A stretch of DNA of 64,000 nt from Metabacillus litoralis (GCF_020524045.1 NZ_JAIVKL010000007.1:124001-188000); one strand, 5' to 3'; shown: positions 25,148 to 34,276, numbered from the stretch's first letter. The notes: generated by a model not told the origin, from the sequence alone. Program-made: numbers and translations.

Positions 25148-27007
25148 TTAATTCATTATTTCTCTCCATATAAGTACTTGTGGATTGCTAGAGTAGATAT
25201 GACTTACATTTCCACCTGAATCTCTACCTACCCAAACAGCAGCAGTATATCTGTCTGTTAATCCAACAAACCATAAGTCTTTATAATCGTTGGTTGTACC
25301 AGTTTTACCCCCGACATAGCTTTTAGAAATAGCTGCCTTTTGCCCTGTTCCACTTTTTACTACAGAAGAGAGTAGTTCCTTCATTTCTTTATTTGTCGAT
25401 TCCTTCCAAGCTCTTACTGGTTCCTCTTGCCATTGATATATAGTTTTTCCATTTAGATCAGTTACTTTTGTAATGGCATGATTTTCGTAATATAAGCCAT
25501 CATTTCCAAAGGTAGTATAAGCACTTGTAAGCTCAAGTGGTGATACACCATACTCAAAGCCTCCTATTGCTGATGCGAGTTTATAATCACTTTTAGAGAT
25601 CTTATCAAATTTAAAGGGAGTTAAATAAGAAAATCCTTTTTCAATGCCGATTTTGTCAAGCATTCGAACAGCAGCAGTATTGTAAGAATACTTTAGTGCT
25701 GTTTCTAACGTCACCATTCCATAATTTCGTTCATTATAATTTTTAGGGCAATACCCATCTTTACAAAATTCCCTTGCGTCTATTTTAGAACTTGTAGTCG
25801 CTCCAGTAATGTCAATATATGGTGCATAATCTAGTATAGGCTTAATAGCAGATCCAGGTTGTCTATACGCTTGATAAGCTCGATTAAAGGCGAATTTTTC
25901 ATAATTCTTACCCCCGAATAATGCAACAATATGATGTGATTGATGATCAATTACAGCTGCAGCTCCTTGAACTTGATCATAAGGAAGATTCTTAGATATG
26001 GACTGAGTAAGTTTCTGTTGAAGATTAGTGTCTAAAGCGGTGTGGATAATTAATCCACTGCTAACTATTTGATTGATCTTATCTTCAATTTGTTTCTCAA
26101 TCACTTCTTGATTTTCTCCAGTTGCAAGTTTCTGAGCAAAACCTTCTTTTTCAATAATCATTTGTTTTAGTTCATGGTGAACATAAGTGACATAATCTGC
26201 TTGTGTGTCGATGCGTTCCTTTAGAGATAACTCAATTGGAAATTGAATAGAACGTTCTAGCTCATCCTTTGAAAGATACCCATTATTGTGAAGGAGTTTT
26301 AGTAATCTTTCTTGTCTTTCCTTAGTTGCAGTAAAATTTTTAATAGGATCATACATTGTTGGATTGTTAGGTATTGCACTTATAAATACAAGCTGAGCTG
26401 TATTCAACTCTTGAATTTGTTTATTAAAATAATAAGTTGAAGCTGTTCCAATCCCATATGTGCCATTAGCAAAATAAATAGCATTTAGATAGCTTTCAAG
26501 AATTTGTTCTTTAGTGAAGTTTTTTTCTAATTGGTATGAATAGAGAAGTTCGCTTAATTTTCGATTGTAAGATTGTTCATGTGATAAAAATACATTTCTT
26601 GCAAGCTGCTGAGTAATTGTGCTTCCACCTTGCTCAACAGATTGTGATTTAGCATTTATCATAACAGCTCTTAGCATTCCTTCCGCATCAAAACCGATAT
26701 GGTTAAAAAAACGTTGGTCTTCAGATAGAATATAAATGTTTTTTACAGTATCAGGAATATTTTCATACTTTGTGAACACTCGATTTTGTTGTTGTGATGT
26801 AACCTCAGAGATAAGACGTCCATCGCGGTCAAATATAAAACTATTTTGTGGCAAATTTAAAGAATCAATGGGTATTTTTTCATCTAATACAGTACCTAAT
26901 CCTTTTATAGCTTCTGATTCTTTACCTGCAGCTAATCCGCATAATAGGAAAACAGGTACCATAAACAGAACACAAAACCATCCAAATAAACTTCTCATGT
27001 TCTTCAC
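25148..27007 (-). CDS. pbpD: Class A penicillin-binding protein PbpD (PBP4)
   Basis: A 619-aa bifunctional peptidoglycan synthase. It has a short cytoplasmic N-terminus and membrane anchor (residues 5-25). The glycosyltransferase domain (about 75-245) has EDQRFFNHIGFD with the catalytic Glu, GGSTITQQLARN, and LESYLNAIYFANGTYGIG. The transpeptidase domain (about 335-610) has the serine motif PGSAIKP, the SxN motif in KYSYNTAAVRM, and GGKTGTTNDYKDLWFVG. It matches B. subtilis PbpD (YuxJ) in length and position. The start is GTG 27007 or ATG 26998; neither has a strong SD. The 330-bp gap to kapD holds only divergent promoter sequence. Confidence 0.92.
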   Translation of the reverse strand: MKNMRSLFGWFCVLFMVPVFLLCGLAAGKESEAIKGLGTVLDEKIPIDSLNLPQNSFIFDRDGRLISEVTSQQQNRVFTKYENIPDTVKNIYILSEDQRFFNHIGFDAEGMLRAVMINAKSQSVEQGGSTITQQLARNVFLSHEQSYNRKLSELLYSYQLEKNFTKEQILESYLNAIYFANGTYGIGTASTYYFNKQIQELNTAQLVFISAIPNNPTMYDPIKNFTATKERQERLLKLLHNNGYLSKDELERSIQFPIELSLKERIDTQADYVTYVHHELKQMIIEKEGFAQKLATGENQEVIEKQIEDKINQIVSSGLIIHTALDTNLQQKLTQSISKNLPYDQVQGAAAVIDHQSHHIVALFGGKNYEKFAFNRAYQAYRQPGSAIKPILDYAPYIDITGATTSSKIDAREFCKDGYCPKNYNERNYGMVTLETALKYSYNTAAVRMLDKIGIEKGFSYLTPFKFDKISKSDYKLASAIGGFEYGVSPLELTSAYTTFGNDGLYYENHAITKVTDLNGKTIYQWQEEPVRAWKESTNKEMKELLSSVVKSGTGQKAAISKSYVGGKTGTTNDYKDLWFVGLTDRYTAAVWVGRDSGGNVSHIYSSNPQVLIWREIMN

Positions 27008-27337
27008 ATTCTTTCTAAAATAATGATTTTTCCTAGTCTTATTGTACCTAATTATACAATAATGCTGGAGTGAATTTCATATAGGTTATTAGTTATATAT
27101 TGAGTATACCATTTTTCAGGGAAATTCTAAGCGAGCTAAGAATGAGAAAATCTTTGAAATTAATGCCTAACTTAAGAGGTCATTGAATATATTTCTTAGA
27201 AATAAATCTGTTTAGCAGTAAAAATAGTCAAGGGGTATTTCATTATTTTTTGAATATTTAAGTTCTTTCTCTGCTTACGATGATATAATAATAGAAACAA
27301 ATTTTTCATCTTAATTAGAAGGGAGGGAAGGATAAAG

Positions 27338-27961
27338 TTGGCAGAATTAGAGCATTTATTGTTTATTGATTTTGAATTTACGATGCCAGAAGGAAAGTCT
27401 AATCCGAAAGGTTTTTTTCCAGAAATAATTGAAGTAGGAATTGTTTCGGTTGTTAATCAAACAATTCAAGACCAATTCTCCTCATTCGTAAGGCCGAACC
27501 ACTTCCCGAAATTAACAGAACGTTGTAAAACATTTCTGCAAATCTCCCAAGATAAAATTGATAGTGGAATGACCTTTAATGAATTGATAAAGGTATTAGA
27601 AAATTATAATTTATTCCAACCAGTTACAGTTATCACTTGGGGAAATATGGATATGAAGGTTCTCCGTCAAAACTGTCACAGCAGTAATGTAGATTTTCCT
27701 TTCACTGGGAAATTTAGGGACTTATCAATGGAATATAAAAAATTCTTTGGCGATCGAAATCAAACAGGCTTATGGAAGGCAGTGGAGGATTATGGTAAAA
27801 AAGCGACGGGGAAACATCATTGTGCATTAGATGATGCGATGACTACTTATAATCTGTTTAAGTTGGTTGAAGAAGATAAAAGGTACTTACAAAAACCAAA
27901 TCCTCCAACAATCGGTGATCGAATTGATTTTTCAAAGGTACTAAAGAAATATGCAACATAA
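27338..27961 (+). CDS. kapD: DnaQ-fold 3'-5' exonuclease KapD, inhibitor of the KinA pathway
   Basis: A 207-aa DEDD-type exonuclease fold. ExoI is LLFIDFEFTMP (Asp11, Glu13), ExoII is VITWGNMDMKVLRQNC (Asp104), and ExoIII is GKHHCALDDAMTTYNLFKLVEE (His158, Asp163). In B. subtilis KapD inhibits the KinA branch of the sporulation phosphorelay. The start is TTG after AGGGAGGGAAGGA. Preceding TATAATAATA at 27286 is a good -10. It converges with kapB over an inverted-repeat element. Confidence 0.9.
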   Translation: MAELEHLLFIDFEFTMPEGKSNPKGFFPEIIEVGIVSVVNQTIQDQFSSFVRPNHFPKLTERCKTFLQISQDKIDSGMTFNELIKVLENYNLFQPVTVITWGNMDMKVLRQNCHSSNVDFPFTGKFRDLSMEYKKFFGDRNQTGLWKAVEDYGKKATGKHHCALDDAMTTYNLFKLVEEDKRYLQKPNPPTIGDRIDFSKVLKKYAT

Positions 27962-28003
27962 GAATAGGACAAATATAACTCACATATTACTAATATTTAT
28001 CAC

Positions 28004-28125
28004 CTTACTCAATAACAAGAGTTATCGACAAACGTTTAATTTCTTGATTCTTAACCTTAACTTGTGCTGAATCAACCATTTCACACTTCAGCTTAGTAAT
28101 TATTCTGAAATTGTTATTGAGTAAG
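28004..28125. repeat. Snapback element between kapD and kapB
   Basis: CTTACTCAATAACAA (28004-28018) and TTGTTATTGAGTAAG (28111-28125) are perfect 15-bp inverted repeats enclosing 92 bp with no reading frame. It is either a small MITE or a long bidirectional terminator for the two converging genes. Confidence 0.65.
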
Positions 28126-28139
28126 ATGTTGTTATTTTA

Positions 28140-28523
28140 TCATTTTCGAAAGTAATCCTTTTCTAAACCCCTTATTTTATTTAACGATTCTTCAGCCCAA
28201 GGTGAATCATTCTCAATAAGTTCCTCTTTCATGGTAGTGATCGCTTTTTTTAATGATTCCATATAATCAGGAATCTCATTTCCAAAAGGTTTAACCATTT
28301 GTTTAGGTATATTTGTTTGTTCATTATATGCTAATGCTCTACGCTCATGAAAAAGTTGCACATCAACTTGCTTTGGATTGTGTAAATCACCTTGTTGGGG
28401 ATGCTTTAAAACAGCCTTAATTTTGACTAAATAATGGCTAGGTCGAATATCTGTGATTTCACCAATATACTTCCCGGTTTTGTAGATTCCTGTGACAATG
28501 TGACCAATTTGTTTATCTTCCAT
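28140..28523 (-). CDS. kapB: KapB, activator of the KinB sporulation pathway
   Basis: A 127-aa protein almost colinear with B. subtilis KapB (GxYKTGxYxGEITxIRPxHYLVKIKAVLKHPxQGDLHxPK, FHERRALAY, MVKP, AxESL). KapB is needed for KinB-dependent entry into sporulation. GAGAGGG lies eight bases before the ATG at 28523. The longer frame to 28619 adds a hydrophobic N-terminus absent from the family. In B. subtilis kapB directly follows kinB; here 1.3 kb with two genes on the opposite strand separates them, so kapB must have its own promoter. Confidence 0.88.
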   Translation of the reverse strand: MEDKQIGHIVTGIYKTGKYIGEITDIRPSHYLVKIKAVLKHPQQGDLHNPKQVDVQLFHERRALAYNEQTNIPKQMVKPFGNEIPDYMESLKKAITTMKEELIENDSPWAEESLNKIRGLEKDYFRK

Positions 28524-28703
28524 TTTATTCATCCCTCTCAAGTAACTTTTTACCAACACATATCCATTTAACATTACCATGATTGAACTTAAAAAGTAAG
28601 GTATGTATGAACGTTTCATGACATTTAAGAATGGACCATAAATAAACTAGTGATTCTGTTTAAAACTTGCTATAGTATGTACAAAGAAAGGTCGTGAAAT
28701 GAT

Positions 28704-28907
28704 ATGCAACTATTTATTCCAATTATAGGTTTGTTTTTATATTTCCCAGAAGATAAAACAGAATATATCCCAGCTGCCATTACAATGGTCGTCTTTACTA
28801 TTGCCGCTATTTTTGCATTTCGTTATATTGTTAAATTATCAAAAAAAGAACAAGGTAAAGTAGATGAGCTTGTTAATTCTATAAACAATAAGGAAGATCA
28901 AAAATAA
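28704..28907 (+). CDS. 67-aa small membrane protein
   Basis: Two hydrophobic stretches (residues 2-14 and 22-44) with FPEDKTEYIP between, then a charged tail (KLSKKEQGKVDELVNSINNKEDQK). The start ATG is 11 bases from AAAGGTCGTG. It diverges from kapB and precedes the dismutase-like gene on the same strand. Not recognised; function unknown. Confidence 0.55.
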   Translation: MQLFIPIIGLFLYFPEDKTEYIPAAITMVVFTIAAIFAFRYIVKLSKKEQGKVDELVNSINNKEDQK

Positions 28908-28986
28908 TTATTTACCCAGTTCCGTATAAAAAGAAATAAAAAAACAAACAATACCCTTTAGCCAACGTATTAAAATGGAGGGTATT

Positions 28987-29553
28987 ATGAAACGTAAAGT
29001 CTACTTGTTATTTGTTTTGTTCTTTATCTTGTCAGGATGTATGGAAAAAGAAATAACAAAAATGGAAGTTGAAATGTTTAACGCTACTGGTGATTCGTTA
29101 GGGACGATAAAGGTGGATGAACAATCTGAAGGTGTGCAATTAACCGTTTTACTGGAAGGTCTTCCACCAGGCGAGCATGGATTGCATATACATGAAAAAG
29201 GAACATGCAAAGCACCGGATTTTAAGAGTGCTGGCAATCATTTTAATCCTGAAGACTCTATGCACGGACTATTACATCCTGAAGGTGCACATGCTGGTGA
29301 TTTACCAAATATTATCGTTGAAGATGGTAAAGTTGATGCTCAATTAATGGCACCACAATTAACGTTAAAGAGTGGGAAAAAGAATTCTTTATTACGAGTG
29401 AAAGGTACAAGCATCATTATTACAGAAGGTAAGGATGATGGAATGACTCAACCTTCAGGTGATTCGGGAGCTCGGATAGCATGTGGAGAAATCACTGATA
29501 AAGAAGCAAAAAGAGAAGATAAAAAAGAAGTAAAACCTCCTGAAGAGGAATGA
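28987..29553 (+). CDS. yojM: YojM-like Cu/Zn superoxide dismutase-family lipoprotein lacking one copper ligand
   Basis: A 188-aa lipoprotein (lipobox LSGC, Cys18) with the SodC fold. The sequence shows His67 and His69 (HGLHIHEKGTC), bridging His85 (GNHFNP), zinc ligands His93, His102 and Asp105 (HAGDLPNI), and cysteines 74 and 166 for the structural disulfide. The fourth copper ligand, normally the His of VVHExxDD, is Thr146 (IIITEGKDD). B. subtilis YojM is likewise known for defective copper sites. The tail is Lys/Glu-rich. GGAGGG before the ATG at 28987 decides the start. It lies between kapB and kinB on the opposite strand. Confidence 0.85.
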   Translation: MKRKVYLLFVLFFILSGCMEKEITKMEVEMFNATGDSLGTIKVDEQSEGVQLTVLLEGLPPGEHGLHIHEKGTCKAPDFKSAGNHFNPEDSMHGLLHPEGAHAGDLPNIIVEDGKVDAQLMAPQLTLKSGKKNSLLRVKGTSIIITEGKDDGMTQPSGDSGARIACGEITDKEAKREDKKEVKPPEEE

Positions 29554-29867
29554 GTGGTACCCGTTTTGTTTGATGATATGCCTAAAAAGGTTATTCATTA
29601 GAACGTATGAAAATTTGATTATGAACTCAATCTGCTGTCACTCAGAGCTAGCTGAAAATAGCAGAGAGTGTCGTTCATTAGGGATATTTATAGGAGTCCG
29701 AACATGTAGTAGATTTAATGAGGCTCCAATGACTGCCTTTAGGAAGGTTACTGAATAAAAGTATAATTTGGACTTTTTAATAACCTTCCCAGGGGAACTG
29801 GATACTGTTTTAAGTACTACAACAGAAATCATACTTAGGTAGATACAAGAAAACAGCACCTCAATAA
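29554..29867. other. Gene-free interval with an inverted repeat
   Basis: No credible gene was seen. GGAAGGTTA at 29741-29749 and TAACCTTCC at 29782-29790 are inverted. CTAAAAAGGTTATTCAT occurs at 29582-29598 and again at 31725-31741 on the other side of kinB. Short frames here on both strands lack ribosome sites. Confidence 0.5.
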
Positions 29868-31205
29868 TCAACCCGTTTCTGTTTTCTCTATTGGTGATTC
29901 GATTGTTAAGTGACTGTTGTTGTTACTCGTGTCTATGTAAAAAGGTAAAGTTATGGTTGCACGAGTTCCTTTATTAATTTCACTAGTATAACGTATGGAA
30001 CCACCATGATTTTTTAATATCGAATAGGTAACAGTCAAACCAAGTCCTGTTCCTGTATTTTTCAATGTGAAGTATGGTTCACCAAGTCTAGCAATTTGAT
30101 CTTCCGACATTCCCATACCATTATCAGATATTTTCACAATAACCGTTTCATCCCTCAAAAATGCTTCGACTGATACTAATCCGCCAGATTCAGGAACAGC
30201 TTCTATTGAGTTTTTCATAATGTTGATGAATACCTGTTTTAGCTTTGCTTCATCTCCGAACACATAAATATTTTTTTCAATATTATAATCAAATGTAACT
30301 GCCTTAAAATTTGCATATGAAGTTAAAAGAGCTGTTAAATCATTAAGCGTATTTGATAAATTGACTTTTTTCATTGTTATGTAGTCTTTACCAGCGAGAC
30401 TTAGATAATCAGTTATGATGGATTGAGCACGATCAAGCTCTGAAATGACTAGGTTCATATACTCTTTTTTCTGAACAAGGTTTGTGTCTGGTGAATTTCC
30501 GATTAATTGAATGAAGCCTCTTACTACCGTTAATGGATTGCGTACTTCATGAGCCACACTTGCGGCAAGTTCACTAACAATTGAGAGTTTTTCGGCCTTC
30601 GCAAGTTCACTTCTTAATAATGCATTTTCTCTCATATATTCAATCAGGTAGACAGCAATTATTAGAATAATGATAAAAATCAAAACTGAAATACTATGAG
30701 AGATTATGTTATTCGCTGATAAGTGACGAATATGTAAAGCGCTTACAATAATAAAATTCACCATGGATAATAGCAAGATATAAAGACCATATAAAAGTGA
30801 TGTTGTTAATTTTTGCTTTAAGGTTTTCTTATGCCAATTTTTCTTCATGAGACTGGAGAAAATAGCAAATGCTAAAATGAAAATTAAAATATAAAACCAT
30901 TGAGCATGTGAAGAATGAAGAAAATAAGCAAATGTTGTTAAAGTTGTTAAAAAGCCAGCCAGATTTCCTGCATAGACAAAACTAATAAAAAGCGGAATTC
31001 CTTGGAGGTTAAAAAAAATACCATCCACAATTTCAATAGGCCATATAACACAAAATAAAGATGAAGAAACGGTACTGCAAATGATGATTACTTTATTAGG
31101 CTTAAGAACATGAGTGTGATCTTTACTTAACCAAAATAAATGGTAACTAAAGATGGGAAATAAAATAAATGCTACTTGCAAAATAATATCTTTAATAAGC
31201 GCCAT
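29868..31205 (-). CDS. kinB: Sporulation sensor histidine kinase KinB
   Basis: A 445-aa membrane kinase. Residues 1-190 contain six predicted membrane helices (5TM-5TMR_LYT-like sensor). HisKA follows with the phospho-acceptor His219 in ASVAHEVRNPLTVVRGF. The HATPase domain starts at about 315 (FINIMKNSIEAVPESGG, VKISDNGMGM, TGTGLGLTVTYSI). It should feed phosphate to Spo0F at the start of sporulation. AAAAGGTG lies about ten bases before the ATG. KinB is normally cotranscribed with kapB; here the two are split. Confidence 0.88.
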   Translation of the reverse strand: MALIKDIILQVAFILFPIFSYHLFWLSKDHTHVLKPNKVIIICSTVSSSLFCVIWPIEIVDGIFFNLQGIPLFISFVYAGNLAGFLTTLTTFAYFLHSSHAQWFYILIFILAFAIFSSLMKKNWHKKTLKQKLTTSLLYGLYILLLSMVNFIIVSALHIRHLSANNIISHSISVLIFIIILIIAVYLIEYMRENALLRSELAKAEKLSIVSELAASVAHEVRNPLTVVRGFIQLIGNSPDTNLVQKKEYMNLVISELDRAQSIITDYLSLAGKDYITMKKVNLSNTLNDLTALLTSYANFKAVTFDYNIEKNIYVFGDEAKLKQVFINIMKNSIEAVPESGGLVSVEAFLRDETVIVKISDNGMGMSEDQIARLGEPYFTLKNTGTGLGLTVTYSILKNHGGSIRYTSEINKGTRATITLPFYIDTSNNNSHLTIESPIEKTETG

Positions 31206-31423
31206 TCAAAAGTCACCTTTTAGTAGTTATTTCCTTAATTATATCACCAGTTTATGGCAAAATCCTCAAATTTTCAATAAAATTTTACAATAGCTCTATA
31301 GAAGTGATAAATAAATATTTTAAGATAATATCAAGTAATTGCTATTACTTGGTTTTATTAAATTTGATCTAGGAAATGTCCCTATTTAATTTTCTTGAAA
31401 AATTTTAAGAAGTAGTTATTTAT

Positions 31424-31583
31424 GGCTCTTTTCTGAAAGATTGTTGCTCATTAACCTAATTTCCTGTGAGTAACAATGTTTTTATTATAAATAAGTACTA
31501 TTCTAAGAAGGAAAGATGCCACTAGACTTTATATAATGCTGTTTTCTTCATGACTAAAAGCAACAAAGTTTACGAAAATAGCC
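31424..31583. mobile_element. MITE family B, intact copy (8-bp target duplication)
   Basis: A 160-bp element with no coding capacity. It starts GGCTCTTTTCTGAAAG and ends GTTTACGAAAATAGCC; the ends are inverted with about three quarters identity over 25 bp. A perfect 8-bp duplication TTATTTAT flanks it (31416-31423 and 31584-31591). It sits in the 581-bp gap between kinB and patB, where no gene was seen. Confidence 0.85.
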
Positions 31584-31670
31584 TTATTTATTGATCTGTA
31601 CGGGCATAATGAGGTGTTTTTTTTGTTTTTAGAAGAATTCAATCCTAAATTCGAGTTCAATCAGCTAGGG

Positions 31671-31714
31671 ATAAGTCAAATAGGTGAAGAACAACTTTTT
31701 CCTATTTGACTTAT
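31671..31714. repeat. Perfect 14-bp stem hairpin (degenerate D repeat)
   Basis: ATAAGTCAAATAGG and CCTATTTGACTTAT are perfectly paired and followed by ACTTGTCGC, like the cores of the D repeats at 39.6-40.1 kb (CATAAG...TATGCTTGTCGCC). There is no T run on either strand, so it is not a normal terminator. Confidence 0.55.
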
Positions 31715-31786
31715 ACTTGTCGCTAAAAAGGTTATTCATAGTATGATTGTTTTCAAATGTGAACTCTTGAAAACAAACAATCTATA

Positions 31787-32959
31787 TTACTTTTTTAAAG
31801 CTATTTTTAGTCTTTCTAACCCATCCTGTAATGTTTTCTTTGAACAAGCTATATTCATTCTAAGGAAACCTGCACCATTATCTCCAAATTTAGATCCTGG
31901 TTCCAAAGCTAGTTTCCCTTTCTTTAGAAGGAGGTCTTTAATTTCATCATCAGACTTATTTAATGCTCGTGCATCTAACCAAATGAGGTAAGTTGATTCA
32001 GGTCTCATTACTTTTATATCGGGTAAATGCTTGTGTATATATTTTTCAATTAATAAGACATTTTCCTCTAAATAAATGAGAAGTTCATTAAGCCAATTTT
32101 CTCCATGTGAGTAGGCAGCTTCCATTGCTTCCTGACCGAGTGTGTTAATTGTTATTAAACCAAATTTTTGTTGTGTTTCGTTATATTTTCTTTTTAACGA
32201 ATCATTAGAAATAAGAACAGCTGAAGCTTGAAGACCAGCCAAATTAAACGTTTTACTAGGAGCTATACAAGTTATTGTGATATTCTCTATTTGTTCATTT
32301 ACAGAGGCTAAAGGGGTATAGCTATTATTAAATAATAATAAATCCGAGTGAATATCATCAGATAAAATGAGAACATTGTGTTTGACACAAAGATTCCCGA
32401 TTTTTGTTAATTCATCTTTACTCCATATCCGCCCACTAGGGTTATGAGGATTACATAAAATAAATAGCTTTGTCTTGGGGTTGGAAAGTTTTTCCTCAAG
32501 ATCTAGAAAATCAATTTCGTAGCGAAAATCATTATTTAGAAGTAGCTCATTGTAAAGTACTTTTCTTTTGTGCTTTTTAGTAATTTCAAAAAATGGATAA
32601 TAAACAGGTGATTGTACAACAACATGATCTTCTTCAGAAGTAAATGCTTCAATGGCTAAGCTAAGAGCAGTGACTATACCAGGGCTATATGTAACGATTT
32701 TCCCATCAATATCCCAGTTGTGGCGTCTTTTTAGCCATTTTTGAATAGCTTTTTCCATACTAGTGCCGGGCATTGTATATCCAAAAATTCCATGATCAAC
32801 CCGAGAATGAAGAGCATCAATAACATCTTCTGGAGCAGGGAAATCCATATCTGCAACCCACATTGGAAGAACATCATCTACTCCAAAGATATTTTTAGAA
32901 TAATCCCATTTAACAGAGTTTGTGTTTTTACGACTTATTACTTGATCAAAACGACTCAC
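31787..32959 (-). CDS. patB: PatB/MalY-type cystathionine beta-lyase (C-S lyase)
   Basis: A 390-aa PLP-dependent fold-type I enzyme. Family motifs are LPMWVADMDFPAPEDV (about residues 31-46), HGIFGYT, YSPGIVTALSLAIEAF, ILCNPHNPSGR, LSDDIHSDLLL with the PLP-ring aspartate, the Schiff-base lysine in CIAPSKTFNLAGLQAS, and FLRMNIACS with the carboxylate-binding arginine. It cleaves C-S bonds of cystathionine or cysteine conjugates. AGGAG lies eight bases before the GTG at 32959; two upstream GTGs overlap or crowd the SD. The neighbour yugE matches B. subtilis order. Confidence 0.9.
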   Translation of the reverse strand: MSRFDQVISRKNTNSVKWDYSKNIFGVDDVLPMWVADMDFPAPEDVIDALHSRVDHGIFGYTMPGTSMEKAIQKWLKRRHNWDIDGKIVTYSPGIVTALSLAIEAFTSEEDHVVVQSPVYYPFFEITKKHKRKVLYNELLLNNDFRYEIDFLDLEEKLSNPKTKLFILCNPHNPSGRIWSKDELTKIGNLCVKHNVLILSDDIHSDLLLFNNSYTPLASVNEQIENITITCIAPSKTFNLAGLQASAVLISNDSLKRKYNETQQKFGLITINTLGQEAMEAAYSHGENWLNELLIYLEENVLLIEKYIHKHLPDIKVMRPESTYLIWLDARALNKSDDEIKDLLLKKGKLALEPGSKFGDNGAGFLRMNIACSKKTLQDGLERLKIALKK

Positions 32960-33122
32960 TGCCACCACTCCTGTATGATTTATTATTTTATTATTCGAAA
33001 ATTAGAAGTCTCCAATATGGTTACAATTTTCAAGATAACTCCCATAGTTAAAACCTACTTATTACTATCATAATTGTGATACAATGACAGTGCAAAAAAT
33101 AAGATTAAAAAAGGTGAAAATG

Positions 33123-33383
33123 ATGGAAGCACAGCACACAAACATAAAATTGATGGAACTGTTATTACAGTGGGATCCATTAGGTTATGGTGAAGGAAGT
33201 TATGAAACAGAAGTGGTTGATGTGTTACAGGCAGTCCATGTTTATGATGAAGTCAAGACTCTTGCTAGGAAAATTCAAGCTATATATGAGTTTTCATTTG
33301 AAGAGATCATTCCTTTACAATCATGTGAAGAACTATCAACCAAGCTAATAATGATAAAAAATAACTTTAGTTGTGAAATATAA
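33123..33383 (+). CDS. yugE: YugE-like protein (DUF1871)
   Basis: An 86-aa soluble helical protein (MEAQHTNIKLMELLLQWDPLGYGEGSYETEVVDVLQAVH...) matching the DUF1871/YugE family in length and the WDPLGYGEGSYETE motif. Function unknown. AAAAAAGGTG lies six bases before the ATG at 33123. TACAAT at 33080 is a likely -10. It shares a bidirectional terminator with yugF. Confidence 0.85.
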   Translation: MEAQHTNIKLMELLLQWDPLGYGEGSYETEVVDVLQAVHVYDEVKTLARKIQAIYEFSFEEIIPLQSCEELSTKLIMIKNNFSCEI

Positions 33384-33393
33384 TATGGCTATA

Positions 33394-33434
33394 GGCAAAA
33401 TGTAACCTCTGTTTCCTTTTGCTTACATTTTGCC
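33394..33434. terminator. Bidirectional terminator between yugE and yugF
   Basis: GGCAAAATGTAA and TTACATTTTGCC are perfect 12-bp arms between two converging genes. Confidence 0.8.
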
Positions 33435-33439
33435 ATTGA

Positions 33440-34276
33440 CTATTGAGCTTGAAATAAAAAGTTACCAATCTTTTCTGAAACGTGCTCTGGTTTTTCCTCT
33501 GGTACAAGATGACCAGTATGCTTAAAGGAAACAAATGTTGAATTTGGTAAATCTTTACGCAGTCTCTCACCTATGTGAATAGGTACAACTCTGTCTTCGT
33601 TTCCCCAAATTAGAAGACTAGGTTGTTCGATTAAGTTTAAATCCTCAGTTGATAAATCACCTTCATGATCACGAATCATTCTGTTTAATGCCATAAAAAT
33701 ACGATCATCTGTAAAAGGCTCCATATAACCATCCATCATTTCTTGATCAATAAGGCTACGATCATGAACGACATTATGCAAATTTTTAAGAATTCCTTGA
33801 CTAGCTAACCAATGCTTAATGCCTAAATAAAAATAAGGAAAATACGAACCAAACTTGAGTGTTGGACTTACTCCCTTCATGTAACCTGAGCTACATAAGA
33901 GAACAACTTTGTGAAAGAGGTCTGGCCTTTGTTTAGCAGCATTAAGTGATACTTGTCCACCCATAGAGTGGCCTACAATAAAAGCATTTTTGATTTGTAG
34001 GGCTTGAATTAGTTCAATAACGATTTTAGCCATATTTGTATAAGAGTGAACAAATTTTGTTGATTTTTCAGTTTTTCCAAATGGCGGAAGATCAATAGCG
34101 ACAATTGTGAAATCCTTCTGTAATATTGGAATAATTTTACGGAAGCTAAAGCTAGAGGATAAGAAACCATGTATCAAGACAATTACTGGATTAAGGCGAT
34201 TTTTTTCATACATTTCATAATGAACTTTCACACCAAGAATGTTCATAGTATTGCAATGAAAATTGCTTTTTTCCAT
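33440..34276 (-). CDS. yugF: Alpha/beta-hydrolase YugF
   Basis: A 278-aa alpha/beta-hydrolase. It shows the oxyanion motif VLIHGFLSSSFSFRK (residues 32-46), the nucleophile elbow VGHSMGGQ with the catalytic serine near residue 99, the acid strand LLIWGNEDRVVP near 230, and the catalytic His in FKHTGHLVPEEKPEHV near 257. The substrate is unknown. GGAG lies nine bases before the ATG at 34276; the ATG at 34282 is too close. Its place between yugE and alaR is conserved. Confidence 0.87.
   Translation of the reverse strand: MEKSNFHCNTMNILGVKVHYEMYEKNRLNPVIVLIHGFLSSSFSFRKIIPILQKDFTIVAIDLPPFGKTEKSTKFVHSYTNMAKIVIELIQALQIKNAFIVGHSMGGQVSLNAAKQRPDLFHKVVLLCSSGYMKGVSPTLKFGSYFPYFYLGIKHWLASQGILKNLHNVVHDRSLIDQEMMDGYMEPFTDDRIFMALNRMIRDHEGDLSTEDLNLIEQPSLLIWGNEDRVVPIHIGERLRKDLPNSTFVSFKHTGHLVPEEKPEHVSEKIGNFLFQAQ

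Noticed and set aside
29570-29871. Short frames on both strands between the SOD-like gene and kinB
   Set aside because: No ribosome sites, low-complexity or repeat-derived sequence.
31671-31714. Terminator for patB or another gene
   Set aside because: The stem is perfect but neither strand has a T run after it, and the sequence fits the D repeat family.
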